The notes under the pieces: generated by a model | Told to the model about the DNA's origin: nothing | The model's database searches: none | What the model saw: the letters and a program-made list of their open reading frames with translations, nothing else | Assembly: GCA_902799875.1 (NCBI GenBank) | Contig: CADCCH010000037.1 | Location: 1 to 23,129, forward strand | Length of the DNA: 23,129 nucleotides | From: an uncultured Bacteroidales bacterium | GTDB lineage: Bacteria; Bacteroidota; Bacteroidia; Bacteroidales; Paludibacteraceae | Direction: 5' to 3' | In this document: positions 6,561 to 14,275 of the stretch, one piece after another | Position numbering within the stretch: the stretch's first letter is position 1 | How the letters are laid out: every line of letters begins with the position of its first letter | Program-made: the position numbers and the translations under genes

Positions 6561-9534
6561 GTACCTGTCTCAATTTATTCTCCTGTGCAAACCATAAATA
6601 CCCACGCACGGGACCGTATCCCATCCGTCGGAGCGCCTCCATATATTCGCGTACTTGCGTGGCATAGTGATCATTCCAATGCCCGAACTTATAATCAAGT
6701 ACGATCGCTTCGCGCGTCTGCGGATTGATCATCACGCGATCCGGTCGCAGTTCGCGTTGGTCTATGTATATCGCCTCTTCGAGGCGCAGTTCCCATGGTG
6801 ATGTAAACCAATCCCGCATCTGAGGACTACCCTCCCAAGCGGATGCAATCAAAGTACGAATATCTTCCCGTTGGGCTGCATCCTTGATCTCACCGCGACT
6901 CTCAAAATCATCTAATACGGCATCCAGTTCATCGGCCTTGCGGATATGTGCAAAGATCTCATGACAGAGCGTACCCTCTTCCATCCGCGCCACACGGCGA
7001 TAGGCCTCCTCACCGTTCTCGGTGTACATCGCACCTTCCTGGGACTGCACGAAACGTACCTGGTCACTTGCGGACCAGAGTTCGGCGGAAACGGTATCCC
7101 GTGATCCCTGTATCCCGGTATCCCGAACAATAACCTGTCCTTCTTCGTACTCGTCTCCGTAGCAATCCATGAGGTATTTGCCGACATGGTTGCATACACC
7201 GCGTTTGCCGTCCTTATTCTCCGAATAAGCGGTAGTGACAAAGAGATTGTCCTCCGCACGGGTCAACGCCACATAGAGCATATTGAGATTGTCCACCCGC
7301 ATGTCCGTTTGTTCTTGGATATAGGCCTCCTGATAGTCGGATGCTTCCATCTCCGCCCCGTACTGTACCGGCACAAAATCACCGGTTTCATCGACTTTTT
7401 CCGGCACTTGACACCACACTTTGGGTTTATGTCTGCCGTCCTCGCGCTCCCACATGCAGAAGGGCACAAAGAGCGTCTGGGCCTGCAGACCCTTGCTGGC
7501 ATGCACGGTCATGATCCGGATGGCATTGGAAGCGGTAACCGGTATCGGCTTAGCGTGCAAGGTTTCCTGCCAGTAGATGAGGAACTTATCCACATCGCTT
7601 CCATACGCACCCACATATTCGCGGGTACGATCTAATAGCGCATTGAGATACGCCGTCTCCGTACCTTGGTACTGTCCGTTTGCATCGGTCAGCAGGATAC
7701 GCACCAACTCACACACGGCCTCATATAAGGGTGTTTGAGTGGTAACGGCGGCTTGTATCGGTTCGATGAAATCGGTCGATTTGACCATCTCCATAAAGCG
7801 CTTGGCCACCACATCTTTCTGGAAAACCCACCGCAAGGCCGCGATGATGAGCTGTACATCCTGCGAGGCCTCCAACATAAAACTGTCTGCACTGACGATG
7901 GGCAAGGAGGTCATGGAGCAGATGAGATTGGCTTCTTTCTTCTCCCTTACGAGAATCATGATCTGAGCGGGTTTCACCCCTTGATGGAGCAGTTCTTCGA
8001 TCTGTTCGAACATATGCTGCGCCAAGTCCTCTTTGGTAGCATTCGGAAAAGCCTGAAAACGGACGTAGCCGCCTTTTTTCTTATCGGACTGATAGAAACG
8101 GTCGATTTGATCGGGTGAAAAACCCTCGGAGTAGATGCGTTCAATTAACTCATCCCCGCTCCGCCGGATGATATCGTCCATGAGGGTAAGGTTAAACTTC
8201 ACCACCTGTTCCGAACTACGGAAATTGCGGGTGAGGGACGTGAATCGTTCGTTGGTCTGCGGACCGTAGTTCAGTTCATCCATGATATGCCAGTCACCGT
8301 TTCGCCAACGGTAGATGGACTGTTTGATATCGCCTACGATGAGCAGCGTGTTGCCTGCTCCGGCCAGCACGTCGCGCAGCAGTTGTTCGATGACCGACCA
8401 TTGGAGTTGACTCGTATCCTGGAACTCATCCATGAGCACATGCTTGTACCGGATACCGGCTTTCTCGAGAATGAAATCCGCATCTCCGGTACGCAGGGCT
8501 TTGGTGAGCGTACTCGCCGTACGGGCCAGTAGCGCGCAGTTAGCCTCCGAAAGATTGCGTTGAATCAGCGCCTGCAGTGAGGACATCAGCTCCATATCGC
8601 GACTGAAACGGATGGTTAGAAAGAGGGTGTTGTAGTCGTTACGCAGTTCGTCCGCCAAGGCAGTCGCCTGCTTGAGTTCCGGGCGCTTGCAGGTATCCGA
8701 CGCCCCACGAAAACGATCCTTTGCAGATACTTTCTCCGGCGCTTCGACCGATTCTTTGAGTCGCCGGTACGCCGCACTCTCATTGCGATTATAGTCGGTG
8801 AAATCGATGGATTCTAACAATTGCTTCAATTCCTTCACCCGTTGATCGTTCTGCCATTGTGCCTCGATGCGTGCCCGTCTGCGCGCAATCGAATCGGCAT
8901 CAAAGAGGATGCGTTCGTCGGCATCGAGCATCTGGACGGACTCGTTATACAGTTCCTTGGCTAAGGTGACGAGGCTCTCCCGTACGTCCCAGGCGCTTTC
9001 CTGGTCGAGTTTGAGTTGCATATAGTCCTCCAGGATACGCTTGTCTGCGTCCGTCAGATCGGTCGTCAGCAGTTGATCCACGGCGGTACGAATAACCGGA
9101 TCGATGTCCAGTTCGGTATTGAGTCCGGCACTAGTGTGCATCATTCCTGCCAGACCGTTAAGCAGCATCAGAAGGAAGGAGTCGATGGTCTGAACCTGCA
9201 CGTTATCGAAATCGAGCAGCATGCGTTGGAAACACTCTCCGGCACGGCGGCGAAGCAGGGTCTCATCGGCCTTCGCATCGCGTACCATAAAGCAACGGGC
9301 ATAGTTCAGAAAATCATCCGCCCCCCCCTGCGCTATCTCGTGCAGAAAATGCAGGATACGTTCACTCATCTCCGCCGTTGCTTTGTTGGTAAACGTGATG
9401 GCGAGGATCGAGCGATAGTCCTCACCCGACAGCAAAAGGCCTACGTAATACGCGGCCAAGGTGTACGTTTTACCCGTTCCCGCCGATGCCTTACAGATAG
9501 TCACCGGCTGCTGTATGTGAAGCAACGATGTCAT
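6553..9534 (-). CDS. addA: AddA-type UvrD/Rep helicase-nuclease subunit
   Basis: 993 residues from the ATG at 9534. An in-frame start at 9573 is rejected because it lies upstream of the promoter. Superfamily 1 motifs appear in order: Walker A ASAGTGKT (16-23), DEFQDTS (about 369-375), IKQSIYRWRNGD, LTRNFRSS, TVHASKGLQ and YVALTRAEDNLFV. A C-terminal nuclease follows with CHEIF, RPDRV and LDYKFG. It would unwind and degrade broken DNA ends with AddB, producing a 3' tail for RecA. The stop overlaps the addB start by 8 bp, so the two are coupled. Oddities: a G8 run in the coding strand (9321-9328, about codon 70) and an octamer array (7092-7123) in the linker between helicase motif VI and the nuclease domain. 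Confidence 0.92.
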   Translation of the reverse strand: MTSLLHIQQPVTICKASAGTGKTYTLAAYYVGLLLSGEDYRSILAITFTNKATAEMSERILHFLHEIAQGGADDFLNYARCFMVRDAKADETLLRRRAGECFQRMLLDFDNVQVQTIDSFLLMLLNGLAGMMHTSAGLNTELDIDPVIRTAVDQLLTTDLTDADKRILEDYMQLKLDQESAWDVRESLVTLAKELYNESVQMLDADERILFDADSIARRRARIEAQWQNDQRVKELKQLLESIDFTDYNRNESAAYRRLKESVEAPEKVSAKDRFRGASDTCKRPELKQATALADELRNDYNTLFLTIRFSRDMELMSSLQALIQRNLSEANCALLARTASTLTKALRTGDADFILEKAGIRYKHVLMDEFQDTSQLQWSVIEQLLRDVLAGAGNTLLIVGDIKQSIYRWRNGDWHIMDELNYGPQTNERFTSLTRNFRSSEQVVKFNLTLMDDIIRRSGDELIERIYSEGFSPDQIDRFYQSDKKKGGYVRFQAFPNATKEDLAQHMFEQIEELLHQGVKPAQIMILVREKKEANLICSMTSLPIVSADSFMLEASQDVQLIIAALRWVFQKDVVAKRFMEMVKSTDFIEPIQAAVTTQTPLYEAVCELVRILLTDANGQYQGTETAYLNALLDRTREYVGAYGSDVDKFLIYWQETLHAKPIPVTASNAIRIMTVHASKGLQAQTLFVPFCMWEREDGRHKPKVWCQVPEKVDETGDFVPVQYGAEMEASDYQEAYIQEQTDMRVDNLNMLYVALTRAEDNLFVTTAYSENKDGKRGVCNHVGKYLMDCYGDEYEEGQVIVRDTGIQGSRDTVSAELWSASDQVRFVQSQEGAMYTENGEEAYRRVARMEEGTLCHEIFAHIRKADELDAVLDDFESRGEIKDAAQREDIRTLIASAWEGSPQMRDWFTSPWELRLEEAIYIDQRELRPDRVMINPQTREAIVLDYKFGHWNDHYATQVREYMEALRRMGYGPVRGYLWFAQENKLRQVHG
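7092..7123 (-). repeat. Octamer tandem array inside addA (CGGTATCC family)
   Basis: Four octamers: CGGTATCC, CGTGATCC, CTGTATCC, CGGTATCC, followed by CGAACAA. They match the addB array at 5369-5400 unit by unit. On the coding strand they give VRDTGIQGSRDT, against VQDTEIPESRDT in addB, so the phase is the same. Confidence 0.88.
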
Positions 9535-9542
9535 TTTGGGTG

Positions 9543-9574
9543 CAAAGGTACAACTTTTTTTTGAGATACACAAA
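9543..9574 (-). promoter_or_regulatory. Promoter of addA-addB-kinase operon
   Basis: On the - strand, TTTG (9574-9571), a 20-nt spacer and TACCTTTG (9550-9543) followed by CAC. The expected transcription start is within a few bases of the ATG at 9534, so addA should be nearly leaderless. Confidence 0.85.
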
Positions 9575-9593
9575 TAAAAAATTCACTAATTTA

Positions 9594-9625
9594 TTTGCAT
9601 ATATGCAAAAAATGTTGTATCTTTG
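9594..9625 (+). promoter_or_regulatory. Promoter of hpf-metK-lspA operon
   Basis: TTTG at 9594-9597, a 20-nt spacer and TATCTTTG at 9618-9625 followed by CAG. It is divergent from the addA promoter, with the two -33 elements only 19 nt apart. The leader to the hpf start is about 40 nt. Confidence 0.87.
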
Positions 9626-9671
9626 CAGCAAATTTGAAAAAACAATGTATAACCTTTAATTTTTTTGTACT

Positions 9672-9947
9672 ATGAACATGACGATTAATGCTGTAAATTT
9701 CGAGATGGCAGAGAAACTCGAGCAGTTTATTGAGAAGAAAATGAATCGTTTTGAGCGTCACCTGAACGCGGACGACAAAGTGGAGATTCGTATGTCGGTA
9801 GTGAAGCCCCAGACGAATGACAATAAAGAAGTGAAAATCAAGATTGCAGGACTCTTTGCTGAGAAGACAGCAGACACCTTCGAAGAGGGTATCGACGCTT
9901 GTCTCAGCGCGATGGAGTCGCAACTCGAGAAACGTAAAAATAACTAA
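9672..9947 (+). CDS. hpf: Ribosome hibernation promoting factor (short HPF/RaiA family)
   Basis: 91 residues, the length of a short HPF. The protein has the beta-alpha-beta-beta-beta-alpha pattern of the S30AE/RaiA fold, a positively charged first helix (EKLEQFIEKKMNRFERHL) and a C-terminal helix with basic residues (LEKRKNN). It binds the 30S decoding region and helps form inactive 100S ribosomes in stationary phase. The start ATG at 9672 lies about 40 nt after the promoter; an ATG two codons later is also possible. It is followed after 60 nt by metK, with a SAM-II-like element in between. Confidence 0.85.
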   Translation: MNMTINAVNFEMAEKLEQFIEKKMNRFERHLNADDKVEIRMSVVKPQTNDNKEVKIKIAGLFAEKTADTFEEGIDACLSAMESQLEKRKNN

Positions 9948-9953
9948 CATTCT

Positions 9954-10006
9954 AATGAGGACAGATTTGGCTGCTTGCAACCTCATTACAAAAAATGCTA
10001 AAAAAC
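9954..10006 (+). promoter_or_regulatory. SAM-II-like riboswitch upstream of metK
   Basis: A 7-bp P1 stem AATGAGG/CCTCATT (9954-9960 and 9981-9987) encloses a 20-nt loop containing GATTTGG and GCTTGCA. After P1 come an A-rich linker and TGCTAAAAAA (9996-10005). The order (P1, GATTT, UUGCA, P1', A-rich linker, GCUAAAAA) matches what I recall of the SAM-II pseudoknot consensus. The 3' strand ends two bases before the metK ATG, so ligand binding could hide the start region. No terminator follows, consistent with translational control of metK alone within an hpf-metK transcript. The assignment is by eye, without a covariance-model score. Confidence 0.72.
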
Positions 10007-10007
10007 A

Positions 10008-11261
10008 ATGCACTATTTATTTACATCAGAATCGGTGTCGGAAGGACACCCGGACAAGGTGGCGGACCAGATTTCGGACGCTATTTTGGATAACATGCTG
10101 GCACAGGATCCGCAGGCTCACGTAGCCTGCGAGACCCTTTGTACTACCGGTCAGGTCGTCATTGCCGGCGAAGTGAGTTGCAACGGATGGGTGGACATCC
10201 AGAAGATCGTCCGCAAGACGATTGCGGATATCGGCTACACCAAGGCGGAGTATAAATTCGAAGCGGAGAGTTGCGGTATTCTAACCGCGCTGCACGCCCA
10301 GAGTCAGGACATCAACCAAGGTGTCAGTCGTGCGGTTGCGGAGGAGCAAGGAGCCGGTGACCAGGGCATGATGTTCGGTTATGCGACCGACGAGACGGAT
10401 AATTTTATGCCCTTGACGCTGGATCTCGCGCATACATTAGTTTATACGCTCGCGCGTATCCGTAAGGAAGGCAAGCAGATGTTGTATCTCCGTCCGGACA
10501 GCAAGAGTCAGGTAACATTAGAGTACAACGAGCAGAACCAACCGGTTCGTATTGACACAATTGTGCTCAGTACGCAGCACGATGAGGGCGTAAGTGCGGA
10601 GCAGATCAAACGCGATATCATTGATATCCTGTTGCCGCGCGTAGCTACCCGTGACAGTCGCTACGGTCATCTGCTGCATGCATTCCTGGAGGACAAGGAT
10701 GCCAAGTTATTGGTTAACCCGACGGGCAACTTCGTGATCGGCGGTCCGCACGGGGATACGGGTCTGACAGGTCGTAAGATCATCGTAGACACATACGGTG
10801 GAAGAGGCGCACACGGTGGTGGTGCGTTCAGTGGAAAGGACCCCTCGAAGGTGGACCGTTCGGCGGCGTACGCGGCACGTTGGATTGCGAAACACCTGGT
10901 AGCTGCCGGCGTAGCCCACGAGGCCTTGGTACAGGTTAGCTACGCAATCGGTGTAGCAGAGCCGGTATCCTTGTATGTCAACACCTACGGCACGGCACGT
11001 ATCCCGATGAGTGACGCAGAGATTGCCGCTAAAGTAGCGCAGTTGTTCGACCTCCGTCCGGCTGCTATCATCCGTGACTTGAAGTTGACGCAACCGATGT
11101 ATGAGGAGACCGCCAAATACGGTCACGTAGGCCGCACGAATGAGGTCGTTACGAAGACTTTCATTGACTCAGACGGCAAAGAATACACCCGCGAAGTCGA
11201 ATTGTTTACATGGGAGAAATTAGACCGCTTAGCAGCCGTAAAAGCCGCATTTGGCTTGTAA
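10008..11261 (+). CDS. metK: S-adenosylmethionine synthase
   Basis: 417 residues, a little longer than the E. coli enzyme (384) and similar to other Bacteroidota forms. The protein makes SAM from methionine and ATP. Visible signatures are [13 protein letters not shown] near the N-terminus, [16 protein letters not shown] (the ATP-binding hexapeptide region) and the glycine-rich [16 protein letters not shown]. It ends with [16 protein letters not shown] as in relatives. It is preceded by the SAM-II-like element, which would give feedback by its own product. The 3' 52 bp overlap the lspA reading frame in another phase. Confidence 0.97.
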   Translation: MHYLFTSESVSEGHPDKVADQISDAILDNMLAQDPQAHVACETLCTTGQVVIAGEVSCNGWVDIQKIVRKTIADIGYTKAEYKFEAESCGILTALHAQSQDINQGVSRAVAEEQGAGDQGMMFGYATDETDNFMPLTLDLAHTLVYTLARIRKEGKQMLYLRPDSKSQVTLEYNEQNQPVRIDTIVLSTQHDEGVSAEQIKRDIIDILLPRVATRDSRYGHLLHAFLEDKDAKLLVNPTGNFVIGGPHGDTGLTGRKIIVDTYGGRGAHGGGAFSGKDPSKVDRSAAYAARWIAKHLVAAGVAHEALVQVSYAIGVAEPVSLYVNTYGTARIPMSDAEIAAKVAQLFDLRPAAIIRDLKLTQPMYEETAKYGHVGRTNEVVTKTFIDSDGKEYTREVELFTWEKLDRLAAVKAAFGL

Positions 11262-11770
11262 CAGGTATCGTAGTGGGTGCGGTGGTGATTGATCAGATCA
11301 TCAAACTGTACATCGCTACCCATTATGCACTCGGCGAGAGCCACGAAATCACTTCGTGGTTCTGGCTGTGTTATATAGAGAATAACGGCATGGCGTTTGG
11401 CATCGAGTGGTTTTCCAAATTAGCGTTGACCTTATTCCGTCTCTTGGCCGTCGGTTTGTTAGGCTGGTACGTGGACGGATTAATCCGCAAGCCGGAGACG
11501 CCGACCGGATATATCGCCACGATTGCGTTCATCATCGCCGGGGCGTTAGGGAACATCATCGACTGCGTATGTTACGGTAAACTGTTCGGCTATGCCGGTT
11601 GGTTCTTCGGTCGCGTGGTGGACATGTTCTATTTCCCGCTCATCCGCAACAGTGCCGGAGAGGTGCTCTTCTTCCGTCCTGTCTTCAATTTTGCGGACAG
11701 TTGTATCACCTGTGCAGTGATTGTGATCCTGCTCTTCTACATGAAGCAACTGAATGGTAAAAAAGATTAG
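11210..11770 (+). CDS. lspA: Lipoprotein signal peptidase II
   Basis: 186 residues with four hydrophobic segments. The family motifs are NNGMAFG (58-64) and the two catalytic aspartates, Asp118 in GALGNIID and Asp163 in FNFAD. This inner-membrane aspartyl protease cleaves signal peptides of diacylated prolipoproteins. The ATG at 11210 lies 52 bp inside metK. I keep it because the residues between it and the VVIDQ segment are needed for the first membrane helix and no other ATG is available. The 3' end overlaps the next gene, a lipoprotein and thus a probable substrate, by 17 bp. Confidence 0.93.
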   Translation: MGEIRPLSSRKSRIWLVTGIVVGAVVIDQIIKLYIATHYALGESHEITSWFWLCYIENNGMAFGIEWFSKLALTLFRLLAVGLLGWYVDGLIRKPETPTGYIATIAFIIAGALGNIIDCVCYGKLFGYAGWFFGRVVDMFYFPLIRNSAGEVLFFRPVFNFADSCITCAVIVILLFYMKQLNGKKD

Positions 11771-12323
11771 TCTGCTCATAGTACTGTTCGTATGCCTGAC
11801 AGGCTGTCGTCCGAGAGGTATCCTGCACTCCTGGGAGATGCGGGAGATCATTGTGGACTTACACAAGACGGATGCTCTACTCTACACCAAGCATGTTCGC
11901 AACGGAGACTATGAGGGGCGTACGATCTACTATGCACAGGTAATGGAGAAACACGGTACGACACAGGCACAGTTCGATTCGTCGTTAGTGTGGTACACGG
12001 CGCATCCGAACTTGTTTAACAAGATCTACCCGAAAGTGCTGGCGGAACTCAAAGAAGAGGAGCAAGAATTCCTCAAGATTCATCCGGAGTTTGATGCCCG
12101 TTTGAGTCAGAACAAGGAGACCCAAGAGAAGCCGACGATTGTCTTCACGCGTGCCGATTACGACAGCGTGCTATGGGTCATGCGGGAAGGATATCCCAAC
12201 AGTTGGAAACCTTTAGTGCGTGATTTTAAAGATGAGCTCTTTCCACAGATCGGCGTCCTTCGCGGAGGGGTTGTTGATACCCTTCAGACGAGCGTCGATA
12301 TCTCGCAAGTAGCCCACGATTAA
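11754..12323 (+). CDS. DUF4296-family lipoprotein
   Basis: 189 residues. The signal peptide has a lipobox LTGC with the lipidated Cys at residue 18, so it is exported and processed by LspA, the gene just upstream (17-bp overlap). The body (WEMREIIVDLHKTDALLY, then charged helices) fits the small DUF4296 lipoproteins that sit beside lspA in many Bacteroidota; function unknown. The last 111 bp overlap the 3' end of holA on the other strand. The C-terminal residues after about position 154 are therefore antisense to conserved holA sequence and may be a recent extension. Confidence 0.8.
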   Translation: MVKKISLLIVLFVCLTGCRPRGILHSWEMREIIVDLHKTDALLYTKHVRNGDYEGRTIYYAQVMEKHGTTQAQFDSSLVWYTAHPNLFNKIYPKVLAELKEEEQEFLKIHPEFDARLSQNKETQEKPTIVFTRADYDSVLWVMREGYPNSWKPLVRDFKDELFPQIGVLRGGVVDTLQTSVDISQVAHD

Positions 12324-13244
12324 GAATGTTTTTCCGGCCGGATAACGTTTCGCGGCCATCTCATAATCCTTTACAAAATACGGATTGATACCTAATTCCT
12401 TAGCAACTATAGCCGGTGCTTTCGACGGCATATAGTGGTACATCAGTAGATTAGAGAAGAAGGTATAAAGCGGCGCCATCTCACGAATCATGGGATGGTC
12501 TTTGGAGGATGCGAAGTACTGCGTGATCCGGTGCGCCTTGACGATGTCGCCACGGATGAGTGCGGCTTGCAGCTCCATGATGTTATAGTCTTTGGAGATA
12601 CCGATATTGCGTTCCACGAGAGCGGCATCAATCGTATTGACACCTTCGGGACGACCATCAATGAGTTTATTGAGAGCTCCTACGATACCGGATAAATCCG
12701 TACCGATATGGTCCGCCAAGATAGGTGCCACACGCGGATCGATGGTCAGTTCTGGATGTTCTTTTTTGACATCAGCGATATAAGCCGTTATCCATTTCTC
12801 CACTTCGTAATCCCGCAGTTTGTCGGACTGCAACCAAACCACTTGCGGATGCTCCATGACCCGTTTCCAGATATTCTGCCGCTTATCGGGCTTGCCGTTA
12901 TAGCAGATGACCAGAACAGTCTGCGGCATGATGGCATTGAGGTACGCATCGAGCGCATCCCATTTCTTGATAACTTGTGCTTCCCGTACAATAACGACCT
13001 TGCGTCCACCCATCATAGCATAGCCTCTGGCGGCCGAGATAATCGGTGCGATATCCGCTCCTTGCAGGTCACGTCCGTACACGATCTGCTGGTCAAACTC
13101 CTTGGCCATCGGGTCCAATGCGTTCTCGGCAATAAACTCATACACACGGTCAGTGTAGTACGGTTCTTCGCCGCACAACAGGTACACCGGTGCGTACGTA
13201 CCGGTCTTGAGATCACTGATAATATCGTTGTACTTCTTTACCAT
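12213..13244 (-). CDS. holA: DNA polymerase III subunit delta
   Basis: 343 residues from the ATG at 13244, which overlaps the preceding stop as TAATG. A longer reading to 13382 would run into the nucleotidyltransferase gene and is not used. The protein begins with the delta-subunit hallmark PVYLLCGEEPYYTDR. It then shows an AAA+-like fold without a Walker A, a collar-type helical region with GISKDYNIMELQAAL, and the usual C-terminal DADLWKELIFKI. Delta opens the sliding clamp as part of the clamp loader. It is the last gene of the long - strand operon, and its 3' end overlaps the DUF4296 gene by 111 bp. Confidence 0.92.
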   Translation of the reverse strand: MVKKYNDIISDLKTGTYAPVYLLCGEEPYYTDRVYEFIAENALDPMAKEFDQQIVYGRDLQGADIAPIISAARGYAMMGGRKVVIVREAQVIKKWDALDAYLNAIMPQTVLVICYNGKPDKRQNIWKRVMEHPQVVWLQSDKLRDYEVEKWITAYIADVKKEHPELTIDPRVAPILADHIGTDLSGIVGALNKLIDGRPEGVNTIDAALVERNIGISKDYNIMELQAALIRGDIVKAHRITQYFASSKDHPMIREMAPLYTFFSNLLMYHYMPSKAPAIVAKELGINPYFVKDYEMAAKRYPAGKTFLIVGYLRDIDARLKGINNPSAKDADLWKELIFKITH

Positions 13245-14275
13245 TATTCCCAATGTCTGTCTTTTGCGAAGAAACGCAATGCGCCATGTAATAAGGTCGT
13301 CGCATTCATATGTCGCGCATAAGCAGGACTGTACTTCGCAATGCGATGGGCATTGAGAAGTCTTCCCTGCATCGTATTCCACTTACGGAGGATACGATTC
13401 CTGGAGGCTTTCTCTTGTGGTTTGGGTTCGACCATCTTACCGGCCAGCAGATCCTTCATCAACCGCTCCCCCCTAACCGCCAAGTGCTCCGCATTCGTGT
13501 AGAAGAACGTCTCCTCTTGCCGGATGCCGATGTACTGCACCAGCAGGTACATATAGAGCTGCCATACATCCAGCAGGTGCAACTGTTTGAGCCATTTTTT
13601 CAATCGTTGAGCATCGATAGTTTCGTGGTAGCGATGCAGCAAAAACGCCAGATCGCATAACTGCCGTACGTTCGCTCCTTGCGTGATCATATGCTCCCAT
13701 GAATGCAGCATTACGAAGAGGGCATTGAAGGTCGGTTCAAAAACCCTCACTTCTAATCCGTTCACCGTTAACGGCTCAGCGTGTTCCACACCAAAATGTT
13801 CCATTTGGGCATAACGACGCTCATCGATAGGATGCTGAAAACCGACACTGACACGGTGTATCTCGATGGATATACCGTCCGCAATCAGGTTATAGTGCTT
13901 ATAATGATCTAACTCCTCATCAAACTTAAGCGCATCAGGGAAGGTCTCCCGCATCACGGCACACGCCGGATGATACTGGTCAATGCCCACAAAGAGATCT
14001 ATATCGCCCCACGTACGCATCTGAGGTTCGGGGTACAAGGCAGCCAATCCGGCTCCTTTCATCAGTACCGGACGGATACCCGCCTTCGTCAGCGCTGTCC
14101 AAGCTTGGGTTAAGGTATATTGCAACTTCACCTGCTGCTGGAGGTTCTGCATACAAACCATCTTCATCCCTACGCTATGTTCCGGGTCAATAGCATCCTC
14201 CAGGCGTTTCGGAAAGACCGTCGGTCCTACTCCTTGTGCCAGGCATTGCTCATATGTAAGTTCATCCAATATCAT
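13244..14275 (-). CDS. PF14907-type nucleotidyltransferase family protein
   Basis: 343 residues. The N-terminal half has KGAGLAALYPEPQMR followed by WGDIDLFV, the G-x-D-x-D nucleotidyltransferase motif with Asp91 and Asp93. SIEIHR follows about 45 residues later. This is the pattern of the uncharacterised nucleotidyltransferase family PF14907, found in Bacteroidota near sugar and HprK-like genes. The substrate is unknown; placement right after a sugar transferase suggests a glycan role, but this is inference. The start overlaps the sugar-transferase stop (ATGA) and the stop overlaps the holA start (TAATG). Two degenerate heptamer arrays lie inside (13460-13487, 13761-13781). Confidence 0.8.
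   Translation of the reverse strand: MILDELTYEQCLAQGVGPTVFPKRLEDAIDPEHSVGMKMVCMQNLQQQVKLQYTLTQAWTALTKAGIRPVLMKGAGLAALYPEPQMRTWGDIDLFVGIDQYHPACAVMRETFPDALKFDEELDHYKHYNLIADGISIEIHRVSVGFQHPIDERRYAQMEHFGVEHAEPLTVNGLEVRVFEPTFNALFVMLHSWEHMITQGANVRQLCDLAFLLHRYHETIDAQRLKKWLKQLHLLDVWQLYMYLLVQYIGIRQEETFFYTNAEHLAVRGERLMKDLLAGKMVEPKPQEKASRNRILRKWNTMQGRLLNAHRIAKYSPAYARHMNATTLLHGALRFFAKDRHWE
13460..13487 (-). repeat. Degenerate heptamer array inside the nucleotidyltransferase gene
   Basis: Heptamers CAACCGC, TCCCCCC, TAACCGC, CAAGTGC. They encode HLAVRGERL, which resembles the GERLAVSGER peptide of the addB array at 6105-6139. The units have diverged, so this is weaker than the addB case. Confidence 0.5.
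13761..13781 (-). repeat. Short heptamer array inside the nucleotidyltransferase gene
   Basis: Heptamers TTCACCG, TTAACGG, CTCAGCG resemble the first units of the addB array at 6105. They encode EPLTVNG. Only three units, so a chance match is possible. Confidence 0.4.

Noticed and set aside
13245..13382. Extended holA start at 13382
   Set aside because: It would overlap the nucleotidyltransferase by 138 bp and add unrelated sequence. The ATG at 13244 fits the delta-subunit N-terminus.
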